A stretch of 64,000 bases of DNA, taken from Amycolatopsis sp. NBC_00345 (lineage in GTDB: Bacteria; Actinomycetota; Actinomycetes; Mycobacteriales; Pseudonocardiaceae). The DNA is taken from positions 7,502,001 through 7,566,000 of the forward strand of contig NZ_CP107995.1 in the NCBI RefSeq assembly GCF_036116635.1. The letters run 5' to 3'. Shown here piece by piece: positions 17,419 through 27,605 of the stretch. Both the position numbers and the translations under genes were made by a program. The notes under the pieces were generated by a model, which saw nothing but the letters and a program-made list of their open reading frames with translations, had not been told where the DNA came from and did not search any database. Numbering within the stretch: position 1 is the stretch's first letter; every line of letters begins with the position of its first letter.

Positions 17419-17505
17419 GCGTTGGGACGGGGCCGCGGCCTATTGCGGTTCATCTGTTCACCTGCCTAACCTCTCAGGTGTTGTCGGCGAGAGGTGTGAG
17501 CGGCG

Positions 17506-18618
17506 ATGGACGAGTCGAACACCGGCGCACGGCCGGGCCTGTCCCGGTCGGAATGGGCGTCGATCGCCGGGATGGCCGGGGTCGTCCTGCTGCTGAACCT
17601 CGTCGGCTGGGGTCTGCTTGTGCTGGTCATCGCGCCGCGGCACTACGCGCTCGGGGCGTCCGGCGCGTTCGGGATCGGGCTCGGCGTCACGGCGTTCACG
17701 CTCGGCATGCGGCACGCGTTCGACGCCGACCACATCGCCGCCATCGACAACACCACCCGCAAGCTGATGTCCGACGGCCAGCGCCCGCTGTCGGTCGGGT
17801 TCTGGTTCTCGCTCGGGCACTCGACGATCGTGTTCGCGCTGTGCCTGCTGCTATCGCTGGGCGTACGCGCGCTCGCGGGGCAACTGGAGGACGACTCGTC
17901 GACGCTGCACGAGACGACGGGCCTGATCGGCACGTCCGTCTCGGGCGTTTTCCTTTACCTCATCGCGATCATGAACCTGGTGGTGCTGGTCGGGATCATC
18001 CGCGTCTTCGCGAAGATGCGCCGCGGCGAGCTGGACGAAGCCGCGCTGGAGCGCCAACTCGACAACCGCGGCTTCATGAACCGCCTGCTGCGCGGCGCGA
18101 CGAAGGCCGTGCGCAAGCCGTGGCACATCTACCCCGTGGGCGTGCTGTTCGGGCTCGGCTTCGACACCGCCACCGAGATCGGGCTGCTCGTGCTCGCGGC
18201 GGGCGCGGCGGCGTTCGCGCTGCCCTGGTACGCGATCCTGGTGCTGCCGATCCTGTTCGCCGCCGGGATGAGCCTGTTCGACGCCGCCGACGGGGTGTTC
18301 ATGAACTTCGCCTACGGCTGGGCGTTCGCCCGGCCGATCCGCAAGATCTACTACAACATCACCGTGACGGCGCTGTCCGTGGCCGTCGCGCTGGTGATCG
18401 GGACCATCGAGCTGGTCTCGATCCTGGCGGACAAGCTCGACATCACCCACGGCCCGCTCGCCGCGATCGCCGCGGTGAACCTGGACTACGTCGGCTTCGC
18501 CATCATCGGCCTGTTCGTGGTGACCTGGCTGCTGGCGCTGGCGGTCTGGCGGTTCGGCCGGATCGAGGAGAAGTGGTCCGCGCGGCTGAACACCGCCCCG
18601 GAACCGGTCAAGTCTTAG
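17506..18618 (+). CDS. NiCoT-family nickel/cobalt transporter
   Basis: A 370-residue membrane protein of the HoxN/NixA (NiCoT) family, which imports Ni(II) or Co(II). The signature RHAFDADHIAAIDN in the second helix binds the metal through its His and Asp. The other conserved motifs LGHSTIVF, LGFDTATEIGLL and GMSLFDAADGVFM are present. About eight hydrophobic helices are visible, with a charged cytosolic loop (MRRGELDEAALERQLDN) in the middle. GAGAGG precedes the ATG. No metal-dependent riboswitch was seen upstream, and no nickel enzyme gene is adjacent, so the metal cannot be decided from context. Confidence 0.9.
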   Translation: MDESNTGARPGLSRSEWASIAGMAGVVLLLNLVGWGLLVLVIAPRHYALGASGAFGIGLGVTAFTLGMRHAFDADHIAAIDNTTRKLMSDGQRPLSVGFWFSLGHSTIVFALCLLLSLGVRALAGQLEDDSSTLHETTGLIGTSVSGVFLYLIAIMNLVVLVGIIRVFAKMRRGELDEAALERQLDNRGFMNRLLRGATKAVRKPWHIYPVGVLFGLGFDTATEIGLLVLAAGAAAFALPWYAILVLPILFAAGMSLFDAADGVFMNFAYGWAFARPIRKIYYNITVTALSVAVALVIGTIELVSILADKLDITHGPLAAIAAVNLDYVGFAIIGLFVVTWLLALAVWRFGRIEEKWSARLNTAPEPVKS

Positions 18619-19341
18619 CTACCCGGCCGCCGAGGAGATGCTGCGGGCCTCATTGGCCCCGGTTTCGAAGGCCTCGCAGCAGAACAGCAGCCAGGCGCGC
18701 ACGCCGTCCGGGGTGCCGGTGGCGAACCCGGCGGCCAGCTCGACGTACTTCGGCACCCGCCGGAAGAACGCCACCTCGGGCACGGTCAGCGCCTTCGGGT
18801 CGAGGCCGGTCGCGATCATCGACAGCCGGGCCGCCGCGCGGGCGACCACCCCGTCCGCGGTGCCGAATGGCTGCAGCGCAAGCAGTTCCCCGTGCACCAC
18901 GGCCGTGAGGACCGGGCCGGGCACCGTCGTCGCACCGGTGACCAGCTGGGCCAGCAGCTCCAGCCGTGAGCCGCCGGTGCGCGGGCGGCCCAGCGCGTCC
19001 GGGTCGTCGACGAGGTCCGAAGCCGCGAGGACGTGCAGCCGGGCCAGCGCCTGCAACGGCGCGCGCCGCCACGTCGGCAGCAACGGCTCCAGCGACTCGG
19101 CGACGCGCAGGGAGCCGGCCAGCAGCGGGTCCGTCACCGCGCCGTCGGCGGGCAGCTCGGGGTTCGCGCCGTCGATGCCGGCCGACGCGCGCGCCGCCCG
19201 GACCGACGCCTCGGCCGCCGTCTCCGCGCCGCCACGCAGGTTCGCGGGCAGCCTGTGGACGGCGAACACCGCGTCCTGCGCGGACTTCGCCGCCGCCGCG
19301 ACGCCTTCGAGCGCCAGCAACGGCTTCAGCGGGTCGTTCAT
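18619..19341 (-). CDS. Fic-like protein of unknown function
   Basis: A 240-residue mostly alpha-helical protein beginning MNDPLKPLLALEGVA. Near residue 180 it has LLALQPFGTADGVVARAAARL, which resembles a degenerate Fic motif (HPFxxGNGR) in which the catalytic His is Gln. If that is right, it would not AMPylate in the usual way. Relatives are often annotated as oxidoreductases without evidence. Its ATG overlaps the stop of the phosphoribosyltransferase gene (ATGA), so the two form an operon. The stop directly abuts the stop of the convergent transporter gene. It may correspond to Rv3662c, but I am not sure. Confidence 0.55.
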   Translation of the reverse strand: MNDPLKPLLALEGVAAAAKSAQDAVFAVHRLPANLRGGAETAAEASVRAARASAGIDGANPELPADGAVTDPLLAGSLRVAESLEPLLPTWRRAPLQALARLHVLAASDLVDDPDALGRPRTGGSRLELLAQLVTGATTVPGPVLTAVVHGELLALQPFGTADGVVARAAARLSMIATGLDPKALTVPEVAFFRRVPKYVELAAGFATGTPDGVRAWLLFCCEAFETGANEARSISSAAG

Positions 19342-19835
19342 GCGTCGAGCACCTGGCCTTCGCGCTTGACCACGGGCGGCAGCACCGACCACGGGAAGTT
19401 GATCCACCGGTCGGTCTTGCGCCACACGTATTCGGCCTTCACCGTCGAGGTCGGCTTCTCGTAGATCACCGCGCACCGGACGTCGGCCACATGGTCGGCG
19501 CAGAAGTCGCGGACCAGCTTGAGCGTGGCGCCGGTGTCGGCCACGTCGTCGGTGATGAGCACCTTCTTGCGGGTGAGGTCCACGACGTTGGGCACCGGCG
19601 GCAGCATCACCGGCAGGTCGAGGCGCTGGTCGATGCCGGTGTAGAACTCGACGTTCATCACGTGCAGGTTCTTCACGTCCAGCGCGTAGCCGAGCGCACC
19701 CGCGACGAAGAGGCCGCCGCGCGCGATGGAGAGGATGAGGTCGGGCGCGAACCCGTCCGCGGCCACCTCCTCGGCCAGCTCCCTGCTGGCCGAGCCGAAC
19801 AACTCCCAGGTGAGCTCTTCCCGCGCTTCGGCCAT
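19338..19835 (-). CDS. Phosphoribosyltransferase (xanthine/hypoxanthine type)
   Basis: A 165-residue type I phosphoribosyltransferase. The PRPP-binding motif is VLITDDVADTGATL near residue 92, with the flexible-loop region before it and ILSIARGGLFVAGALGYAL as the N-terminal PPi loop. WINFPW near the C-terminus matches the purine-binding hood of xanthine/hypoxanthine PRTases. It would salvage a purine base with PRPP. ATG follows GGCGGGGAGC. It is coupled by ATGA to the Fic-like gene downstream. Confidence 0.85.
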   Translation of the reverse strand: MAEAREELTWELFGSASRELAEEVAADGFAPDLILSIARGGLFVAGALGYALDVKNLHVMNVEFYTGIDQRLDLPVMLPPVPNVVDLTRKKVLITDDVADTGATLKLVRDFCADHVADVRCAVIYEKPTSTVKAEYVWRKTDRWINFPWSVLPPVVKREGQVLDA

Positions 19836-19951
19836 GCTCCCCGCCCTCTCGCTCGATCGTTTCCGCGAGCATAAGCATCAGCGAAGTGGACTGTTGAAAT
19901 GATCTGAAAATGGATATCACGGAATGCCACTTGACGTCGTAGCGTGAGCGT

Positions 19952-20533
19952 ATGAGCGACTGGAGCGAGCACCCGACCCTGTCCGGCAGCCACGTGCGCC
20001 TCGAGCCGCTGGCGCCGGAACACGCGAAGGGCCTGTTCGAGGCCGCTCAGGATCCCGCCATCTGGTCCTGGATGAGCCAGCGTATGCCCGAAGACCTGGC
20101 AGCGGCGGAGCTGATGGTCGAGACCGCGCTGGCCGAGCCGGGCCGGCACGCGTGGGCCCAGGTCGACGTCGCTTCCGGCCGAGTCGCGGGCTCCACGTCG
20201 TACTACCAAATCGTGGCGCAACACCGGATCCTGTCGATCGGGCACACCTGGCTCGGGCCGGCGTGGCAACGGACCGCGCTCAACACCGAGGCGAAGTTCC
20301 TGTTGCTGCGCAACGCTTTCGAGACGCTCGGCGCCCAGCGCGTCGCGTGGGAGACGGACAGCCGGAACCTCCGTTCGCAGCGCGCCATCGAACGGCTCGG
20401 CGCGCTGCGCGAGGGCCTGCTGCGGGCGCACCGCGTCCGTCCGGACGGCACGTCGCGCGACACGGTGCTGTATTCGATGACGGACGCCGAATGGCCCGGG
20501 GCCCGCGCCCGGCTGCTGGCCCGGCTCGGCTGA
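19952..20533 (+). CDS. GNAT acetyltransferase (RimJ/RimL-like)
   Basis: A 193-residue GNAT protein of the RimJ/RimL or ribosomal-protein-acetyltransferase type. LSGSHVRLEPLAPEHAKGLFEAA starts the fold, IGHTWLGPAWQRTALNTEAKFLLLRNAFE is the acetyl-CoA site region, and VAWETDSRNLRSQRAIERLGALREGLLRAHRV completes it. The substrate is not known. There is no ribosome-binding site; TAGCGT at 19940-19945 lies six bases before the ATG, suggesting a leaderless transcript. Monocistronic, followed by a long palindrome. Confidence 0.85.
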   Translation: MSDWSEHPTLSGSHVRLEPLAPEHAKGLFEAAQDPAIWSWMSQRMPEDLAAAELMVETALAEPGRHAWAQVDVASGRVAGSTSYYQIVAQHRILSIGHTWLGPAWQRTALNTEAKFLLLRNAFETLGAQRVAWETDSRNLRSQRAIERLGALREGLLRAHRVRPDGTSRDTVLYSMTDAEWPGARARLLARLG

Positions 20534-20537
20534 ACGG

Positions 20538-20583
20538 CTTGTGAGTGTTTATGACGGTTAGAACCGTCATAAACACTCACAAG
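20538..20583. terminator. 22-bp perfect palindrome, CTTGTGAGTG family
   Basis: CTTGTGAGTGTTTATGACGG plus TT (20538-20559) is matched perfectly by its complement at 20562-20583, with only two bases between the arms. It starts five bases after the acetyltransferase stop and would form a very stable hairpin in either direction. The ends CTTGTGAGTG/CACTCACAAG recur in the hairpin at 49092-49143. Confidence 0.75.
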
Positions 20584-20669
20584 CAACGCTGCTGCAACCT
20601 TGTCCTGGGCGGACTAACGTCGCTAGCGTGCCGTGAGCCGCGGGTTCGCACTACAGGAGGCCTTGCACC

Positions 20670-22649
<1,980 letters not shown>

Positions 22650-22663
22650 GTTCTTCGCGGTCA

Positions 22664-22696
22664 GGGAGGGGCGCACCCGGCCGGGGCGCCCCTTCC
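22664..22696. terminator. Hairpin terminator after acs
   Basis: GGGGCGC (22668-22674) pairs with GCGCCCC (22686-22692), closed by further G/C pairs, then TTCC. It lies 15-20 bases after the acs stop. Confidence 0.6.
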
Positions 22697-22786
22697 GGCA
22701 TGATTACCCCGAATGGCGGCCATCGAACGCATGTTCTAAGATGTGCCGCTGTACCCACCCCAGATCCGGGCAAGGAGACGACACGT

Positions 22787-23302
22787 ATGACCGTGGAAGC
22801 CTTGACGCACGACGAGGACACTGCGGCCGAAGCGGTGACGGCGTCAGCGCCGCAGGCCGCGGACGCCTCGGCAGTCACCGAGCCCACGTCCTCGACTTCA
22901 CCGGAGCCGGCTGCGGACTCGGCCGAGGCCTCTGACTCGGCTTCGGCTTCGGCTGACGAGAAGCCGGCCGAGGAGGCGCCGAAGCCGAAGCGCGGGCGCC
23001 CGAAGGCCACTGCCGCGTCGGCGGCGAAGAAGACCCGCACGGTGGAGCTGATCCTCACCGTCACCGGCACGGCCGACGGTGAGTGGCAGGCCGAGCTGAA
23101 GAACGGCAGCAAGTGGGTCGCGAAGGGCCTGGAGATCCCGGCCGCCGCCGTCTCGCGCGCGGCGAAGGAGCTGCACTCCGACCTGTCCGGCCCGATCGAC
23201 GAGGTCATCAACCAGGCCCGGGACGCGCAGGCCGCGAAGGTCGCGCAGCTCGAGGCCGAGCTCGAGGCCGCCAAGCAGGCTTTGGCGGAGCTCGACGTCT
23301 GA
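22787..23302 (+). CDS. Small acidic protein with AT-hook-like motif, unknown function
   Basis: A 171-residue protein (possibly DUF6319, from memory). Residues 1-65 are an acidic Ala/Ser/Glu-rich disordered tail. PKPKRGRPKA follows, with the GRP core of an AT-hook. Next comes a compact domain (TVELILTVTGTADGEWQAELKNGSKWVAKGLEIPAAAVSRAAKELH), then a C-terminal coiled coil (AQAAKVAQLEAELEAAKQALAEL). The ATG at 22787 has AAGGAGA upstream. The layout suggests a nucleoid- or DNA-associated protein, but that is inference. Confidence 0.75.
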   Translation: MTVEALTHDEDTAAEAVTASAPQAADASAVTEPTSSTSPEPAADSAEASDSASASADEKPAEEAPKPKRGRPKATAASAAKKTRTVELILTVTGTADGEWQAELKNGSKWVAKGLEIPAAAVSRAAKELHSDLSGPIDEVINQARDAQAAKVAQLEAELEAAKQALAELDV

Positions 23303-23320
23303 CGTTCTGTGTTGCGCGGG

Positions 23321-23356
23321 AAGGCCCGGCGCCCTTTCAGGGGTGCCGGGCTTTCT
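23321..23356 (+). terminator. Terminator after the AT-hook-like gene
   Basis: AAGGCCCGGCGCCC and GGGGTGCCGGGCTTT form a G/C-rich stem around TTTCA and end in TTTCT, 18 bases after the stop. Confidence 0.7.
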
Positions 23357-23362
23357 CATACC

Positions 23363-23576
23363 TGGTCGACGAAGCCGAGCCGCCGGTTCATCGAAGCCGG
23401 GGACTTCGATGCGCTGGGCGACGTACTCGTCGTAGCTGTAGAACTCGCCGCGATCCGGGATGTCGGCCGAGCACGCCTTGTTGAGTTCGTAGAGCCGGCG
23501 CCGATGGGCCGGGGTGTCGCCCAGCCGGCTCGAACGCCGCGTCGTCGAATCCCGTCACGTCCGGTTCGAGCCGCAC
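23363..23576 (-). pseudogene. Broken GNAT acetyltransferase fragment
   Basis: Reading the minus strand from a GTG at 23576 gives VRLEPDVTGFDDAAFEPAG in one frame. A shift near 23515 then gives DTPAHRRRLYELNKACSADI and PDRGEFYSYDEYVAQRIEVP in another. That second part is typical of the N-terminal region of GNAT acetyltransferases (LYELNKE...ADIP...F..EEYVERR). The frame is disrupted, and the acetyl-CoA-binding half is missing because the sequence runs into the terminator at 23321-23356. It begins seven bases after the cupin stop, so it was probably the last gene of that operon. Confidence 0.65.
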
Positions 23577-23583
23577 CGACGCC

Positions 23584-23919
23584 TCACGCGACCGGCGGCC
23601 GTTGCGGCAGCGGGGACTTGAACTCCACCCACGTACTGTCCACAATGGCCTCGACGTGGTGCGTCGCCCCGCGCGGGTGCAAGAGCGTCTCACCGGGGAG
23701 CAGGTCGGCCGCCACCCCGTCGACGGAGCCCGTCAGGTGGCCTTCGAGCAGGTAGACGATGCTGTCGTGGTCGTGACTGTGCGGGGGCGAGGCCACACCG
23801 GCCGGGTAGTGGATCTCGTACGCCAGGCCGCTCGGCGCGCGTTGCAGCTCGCGCACCCGGCCGGTGCCGCCGAACAGCGGCTGACCCTCCACTGTAGACA
23901 GAGTGCGCCACTCGCTCAC
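23584..23919 (-). CDS. Small cupin-domain protein
   Basis: A 111-residue single-domain cupin. Motif 1 is SPPHSHDHDSIVYLLEGHLTG, with His residues for a metal. Motif 2 is LLPGETLLHPRGATHHVEAIVDSTWVEF. The GTG start (VSEWRTLSTVEGQ) overlaps the transporter stop as GTGA. It is therefore translated with the MHS transporter and may bind or modify the same compound. The substrate is unknown. Confidence 0.8.
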   Translation of the reverse strand: MSEWRTLSTVEGQPLFGGTGRVRELQRAPSGLAYEIHYPAGVASPPHSHDHDSIVYLLEGHLTGSVDGVAADLLPGETLLHPRGATHHVEAIVDSTWVEFKSPLPQRPPVA

Positions 23920-25211
23920 TTCGAATCCCTGGTGTCCCTGGCGATCAGCACCCCGACGAGGCTCACGACGGCGGTGACCGCGAGGTAACACGCCACCGCG
24001 ATCCAGGTGTCGTAACCTGCGAGCAGGGCCGTGAACAGCAGCGGCGCCGGGGCTCCGCCGATCACGCCGGCGAGCGTGTAGGCCAGCGAGCTGCCGGTGT
24101 AGCGCAGCCGTTCCGAGAACTGCTCCGTGACGAGGGCGGCCTGCGGACCGTAGAGCGCCGAGTGGATGACCAGCGCCAGCAGCACGCCGATGATCAGCGC
24201 GACGAACGAGCCGTCGCCCACCAGCGGGAAGAACACAAACGGCCAGATCCCCGCCGCGATCACTGCCACCAGCGTCAGCCCACGCCGTGAAACGCGGTCC
24301 GACAACGCGCCGAACGCCGGGATCAGCACCAGCTGCAATGCCGAGCCGATCATCACCGCCGCGAGGCCCTGGCCGCGGGAAAGCGTGGTGTGCGAAGTGA
24401 TGTAGGTGAGAACGAAGACGGTGAACAGCGCGTACAGCACGTCGGGGCACACGCGCACCAGCACGGCGGCGGCCAGCGCGCGGCGCTCGTCGCGGAAGAC
24501 CTCCGAGATCGGCGCGGACGGGCGCTCGCCCAGCTCCGCGATGCGGCGGAACACCGGCGTCTCCTCCAGCTTCAGCCGGATCCACAGTCCGAAGCCGACC
24601 AGCGCGCCGGACAGCAGGAACGCCACGCGCCAGCCCCACGACGTGAACTGCGCGTCGGTGAGCACGGCGGCGAGCAGCGCCAGGACGCCGTTGGCCAGCA
24701 GGTTTCCGGCGGGTGGGCCGATCTGCGCGGCCGACGCCCAGAACCCGCGTTTCGCCGGGTCCCCGAACTCACTGGACAGCAGCACGGCGCCGCCCCACTC
24801 GCCGCCGATGCCCACGCCCTGCGCGAACCGCAGTGCGACGAGCATGACGGCCGCGAAGCCGCCGACAGCCGCGTACGTGGGCAGCAAGCCGATGAGGAAC
24901 GTGCTCACGCCGGTGAGGACCAGCGTCACCACGAGTACGCGTTTACGTCCGAGCCGGTCGCCGAGCCGGCCGAACACGAAGCCGCCGAGCGGCCGCGCGA
25001 GGTAGCCGACCGCGTACGTGGAAAACGCGGCCATGGTGCCCGCGAGCGCGTCGCTGGAGGGGAAGAAAAGGTGGCCGAAGATGGTCGCCGACGCCACCGA
25101 GTAGGCCGCGAAGTCGTACCACTCGAGGGCGGTACCGGACAGGCTGGCCGCGAACGCGCGGCGGAGTGAGCGGCGGTCAGCGCCCGGCGCCGTGGTGACG
25201 TCTGGTGTCAT
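23916..25211 (-). CDS. MHS-family MFS transporter
   Basis: About 431 residues, twelve helices, metabolite:H+ symporter type. Signatures: SGTALEWYDFAAYSVAS in helix 1, GRLGDRLGRKRVLVVTL in loop 2-3, and RFAQGVGIGGEWGGAVLLSSE in helix 4. Family members import carboxylates, betaines or aromatic acids; the substrate here is unknown. The start MTPDVTTAPG (25211) is used. An in-frame ATG at 25229 would place the start inside a 12-bp palindrome. It heads the transporter-cupin(-GNAT) operon and is divergent from the DUF2848 gene. Confidence 0.85.
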   Translation of the reverse strand: MTPDVTTAPGADRRSLRRAFAASLSGTALEWYDFAAYSVASATIFGHLFFPSSDALAGTMAAFSTYAVGYLARPLGGFVFGRLGDRLGRKRVLVVTLVLTGVSTFLIGLLPTYAAVGGFAAVMLVALRFAQGVGIGGEWGGAVLLSSEFGDPAKRGFWASAAQIGPPAGNLLANGVLALLAAVLTDAQFTSWGWRVAFLLSGALVGFGLWIRLKLEETPVFRRIAELGERPSAPISEVFRDERRALAAAVLVRVCPDVLYALFTVFVLTYITSHTTLSRGQGLAAVMIGSALQLVLIPAFGALSDRVSRRGLTLVAVIAAGIWPFVFFPLVGDGSFVALIIGVLLALVIHSALYGPQAALVTEQFSERLRYTGSSLAYTLAGVIGGAPAPLLFTALLAGYDTWIAVACYLAVTAVVSLVGVLIARDTRDSK

Positions 25212-25226
25212 AGTGCGGATATACTC

Positions 25227-25238
25227 CATGTATACATG
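25227..25238. promoter_or_regulatory. Palindromic operator CATGTATACATG
   Basis: A perfect 12-bp palindrome in the 56-bp gap between the divergent transporter and DUF2848 genes. The TGTATACA core is the type bound by GntR-family regulators. No regulator gene is adjacent. Confidence 0.5.
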
Positions 25239-25267
25239 ACTGAACGCAAGACTCTCGGAGGTTTCGG

Positions 25268-25933
25268 ATGCTGCGCTTCGCCCTGCCCGACGGCACGGAA
25301 GTGGAAACGCCCGTGCACACCCTGCTGAACGCCGGCTACGCGGGCCGGAGCCAGGACGACGTCGCGGCGCACGTGAAGGAGCTGGCCGAGCTGGGGGTGC
25401 CGGCGCCGTCGGTCACGCCCGCGCTGTACCCGGTGGCGCCGTACCTGGCGATGCAGACGGACTCCGTGCCGGCCCAGCACGCCCGCACCTCCGGCGAGGC
25501 GGAGTGGGCGCTGGTCGTCACGCCGTCCGACGTCCTCCTGACCGCGGCCTGCGACCACACCGACCGGGCGCTGGAGGTGCACGGGGTGGCGTGGAGCAAA
25601 AACGCGGGCCCGGACGTCCTGGCCCGCCGCGCGTGGCGGCTGTCGGACGTCGCCGCCCGCCTGGACACCCTGCGCCTCACCGCGCACGTCGACGGCGCCC
25701 TCCTCCAGGACGGCACCCTGGCCGAACTACTGGCCCCCGCGTACTGGCTGGACGAGCTGCGCGCCCGCGGCCTGGCGACCCCTGGCACCGTCCTGCTGTC
25801 CGGCACCATCCCGATGGACCCGGCCGTCGACCAGTTCGGCACCCACTGGCAGGTCACCCTCACCGACCCCGCGACCGACGCCGTGATCGACCTCGCCTAC
25901 GACGTGCGGGTGCTTCCGGAGCCGATCGGATAG
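25268..25933 (+). CDS. DUF2848-family protein
   Basis: A 221-residue DUF2848-type protein, which has a fumarylacetoacetate-hydrolase-like fold. Recognised from the start (MLRFALPDGTEVETPVHTLLNAGYAGRSQDDVAAHVKEL), VPAPSVTPALYPVAPYLAMQTD, EWALVVTPSDVLLTAACDHTDRALE and LLSGTIPMD. The function is not established in the family. CGGAGG lies upstream of the ATG. Divergence from an MHS transporter and a cupin around one palindrome suggests a small catabolic unit for one compound. Confidence 0.75.
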   Translation: MLRFALPDGTEVETPVHTLLNAGYAGRSQDDVAAHVKELAELGVPAPSVTPALYPVAPYLAMQTDSVPAQHARTSGEAEWALVVTPSDVLLTAACDHTDRALEVHGVAWSKNAGPDVLARRAWRLSDVAARLDTLRLTAHVDGALLQDGTLAELLAPAYWLDELRARGLATPGTVLLSGTIPMDPAVDQFGTHWQVTLTDPATDAVIDLAYDVRVLPEPIG

Positions 25934-26359
25934 ACCGGGCCGCCGTCCTGGCAGAACACCAGCTCACCGCTGCGCGCGGCCCCGAGCGCGACCACGACCC
26001 GCCGGGCCAGCGTGGCGTTGAGCCTGGTCACGGCCACCTCGACCGGCACCAGCGCGACGGACACGATCTCAACCCCATCGACGACGAGCGCGGCCACCTC
26101 GTCGTCGCCGAAGACCCGGCGCGTCCACGGGAGGCCAGTCCCGGACACCCTGGTCGCCGATCGGATCGCCGTCGATCGTGGCGGCGCTTCCGGCGCGGCC
26201 GAGACCGAGCGGCGGCTGCCTGGATCTCCCTTCCGCAGAAGTCGGCGGTTACCCGGATAAGGCAAGGCAAAAATAACCGAGGACACCCTTCCTTAACCGG
26301 ATCAACGCCACAAAACCCGGACCTCGCGAACGCCCCAATTCCGTGTTTCACTATTCATC
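25934..26359. other. Gene-poor stretch with a possible minus-strand relic
   Basis: No convincing gene. The minus strand from 26286 to 25897 is open and its second half (GDDEVAALVVDGVEIVSVALV, then VALGAARSGELVFCQDGGPV) reads like real protein. It has no recognisable domain, its N-terminal half is Arg/Ser-rich, and it overlaps the DUF2848 gene by 37 bases. It could be the remains of a gene. Confidence is low. Confidence 0.3.
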
Positions 26360-27085
26360 GTGACCGAGACGATGGACGCCGCCGAGGCGCATGCGCACGA
26401 GCCGCACGAGGGGATCGGGGGGAAGCTGAACTGGTTGCGGGCCGGGGTTCTCGGGGCGAATGACGGGATCGTGTCCGTCGCCGGGATCGTGGTGGGGGTC
26501 GCGGGGGCGACGGCGAACAGCACGGCGATCCTCACCGCCGGAATTGCCGGACTGGTGGCCGGCGCGTTTTCGATGGCCGGCGGGGAATACGTGAGCGTGA
26601 GCACCCAGCGCGACACCGAACAGGCGTTGCTGCGGCTCGAGAAGCAAGAGCTGAAAACGATGCCCGAGGCCGAGGAACGGGAACTCGCGCAAATCTACGA
26701 GGGCAAGGGCCTTTCCCCGGAGCTGGCCGAGGAGGTGGCGCGCGAGCTGACCAAGAAGGACGCGCTCCACGCGCACGCCGAGGCGGAGCTGGGCATCGAC
26801 CCGGACAACCTCACCAGCCCGTGGCAGGCGGCGTTTGCCTCGCTGCTCGCGTTCTCCGTCGGGGCGCTGCTGCCGCTGCTGGCGATCGCCTGGACGAGCG
26901 TGTCCGTCCGCGTCTGGGCCTGCGCGGCGGCTGTGGTCGTCGGGCTCACGCTGACCGGCTTCGTCAGCGCGAAACTCGGTGACGCGCAGGTGGGGCGGGC
27001 GATCCTCCGCAACGTCGGCGTCGGCGCGCTCACCATGCTCGTCACCTATTTCGTCGGGGTGCTGTTCGGCACCACCGTCGGCTAG
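26360..27085 (+). CDS. VIT1/CCC1-family iron/manganese transporter
   Basis: A 241-residue membrane protein of the VIT1/CCC1 family, which exports or stores Fe(II)/Mn(II). The signature GANDGIVSVAGIVVGVAGA is in helix 1 and SMAGGEYVSVSTQRDTEQA ends helix 2. The cytosolic Glu-rich helix region (RLEKQELKTMPEAEERELAQIYEGKGL) would bind metal. Two to three further helices follow. The N-terminus is His/Glu-rich (AEAHAHEPHEG). GTG start. Confidence 0.9.
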   Translation: MTETMDAAEAHAHEPHEGIGGKLNWLRAGVLGANDGIVSVAGIVVGVAGATANSTAILTAGIAGLVAGAFSMAGGEYVSVSTQRDTEQALLRLEKQELKTMPEAEERELAQIYEGKGLSPELAEEVARELTKKDALHAHAEAELGIDPDNLTSPWQAAFASLLAFSVGALLPLLAIAWTSVSVRVWACAAAVVVGLTLTGFVSAKLGDAQVGRAILRNVGVGALTMLVTYFVGVLFGTTVG

Positions 27086-27120
27086 GCAACACCCCGGCCG
27101 GGCGGGGTGTTGCGCGTCAT

Positions 27121-27552
27121 ATGCCGAAGCCACTCAGTGATGCCGACCGTGACGAGTTCCTCGCCGGCAAGCACATCGCCGTGCTGTCCGTCGCCGCCGA
27201 CGACGGCCGCCCGCCGGCGAGCGTGCCCATTTGGTACGACTACACCCCGGGCGGCGACTTCCGGATCAACACGGGCGCCGGACGGCGCAAGGCCAAGCTC
27301 ATCCAGCAGGCCGGTGTGGTGACCCTGGTCGTGCAGCGCGAGGAACCGCCCTACCAGTACGTGATCGTCGAGGGCACCATCATCGACGCCGCCACGCCGT
27401 CCCCGCGGGCCGCCCGGGAGGCCATCGCCATCCGCTACTTCGGCGAAGAGGGCGGGCGCGAGTTCGCCGACCGCGTCGACGGCACCACCAGCGTGCTGTT
27501 CACCATCCGGCCCGACCGCTGGATCACCGCCGACTACTCGGGCGAACTCTGA
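27121..27552 (+). CDS. Pyridoxamine-5'-phosphate-oxidase-fold protein (FMN or F420)
   Basis: A 143-residue split-barrel flavin-binding protein: LAGKHIAVLSVAADDGRPPASVPIWYDYTPGGDFRI, then GRRKAKLIQQAGVVTLVVQREEPPYQYVIVEGTI. Such proteins bind FMN or F420 and act as small oxidoreductases. The cofactor cannot be decided by eye. It begins 35 bases after the VIT-family gene on the same strand and may be cotranscribed. Followed by a bidirectional hairpin. Confidence 0.8.
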   Translation: MPKPLSDADRDEFLAGKHIAVLSVAADDGRPPASVPIWYDYTPGGDFRINTGAGRRKAKLIQQAGVVTLVVQREEPPYQYVIVEGTIIDAATPSPRAAREAIAIRYFGEEGGREFADRVDGTTSVLFTIRPDRWITADYSGEL

Positions 27553-27564
27553 CCGGTCCGGCGC

Positions 27565-27599
27565 CGCGAGTGGCGGCCCGGTCTGGGCCGCCACTCGCG
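27565..27599. terminator. Bidirectional hairpin between convergent genes
   Basis: CGCGAGTGGCGGCCC (27565-27579) and GGGCCGCCACTCGCG (27585-27599) form a perfect 15-bp stem with a 5-nt loop, in the gap between two convergent genes. The GAGTGGC/GCCACTC part is shared with the hairpin at 49092-49143. Confidence 0.75.
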
Positions 27600-27605
27600 T
27601 AACGA

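Noticed and set aside
17425..17505. Cobalamin or nickel riboswitch before the NiCoT gene
   Set aside because: The leader is only about 80 bases and shows no conserved B12-box-like sequence or extended structure.
25897..26286. Minus-strand 129-codon frame as a gene
   Set aside because: The second half looks protein-like, but it overlaps the DUF2848 gene end, has no recognisable domain and its first half is low-complexity. Kept only as a possible relic.
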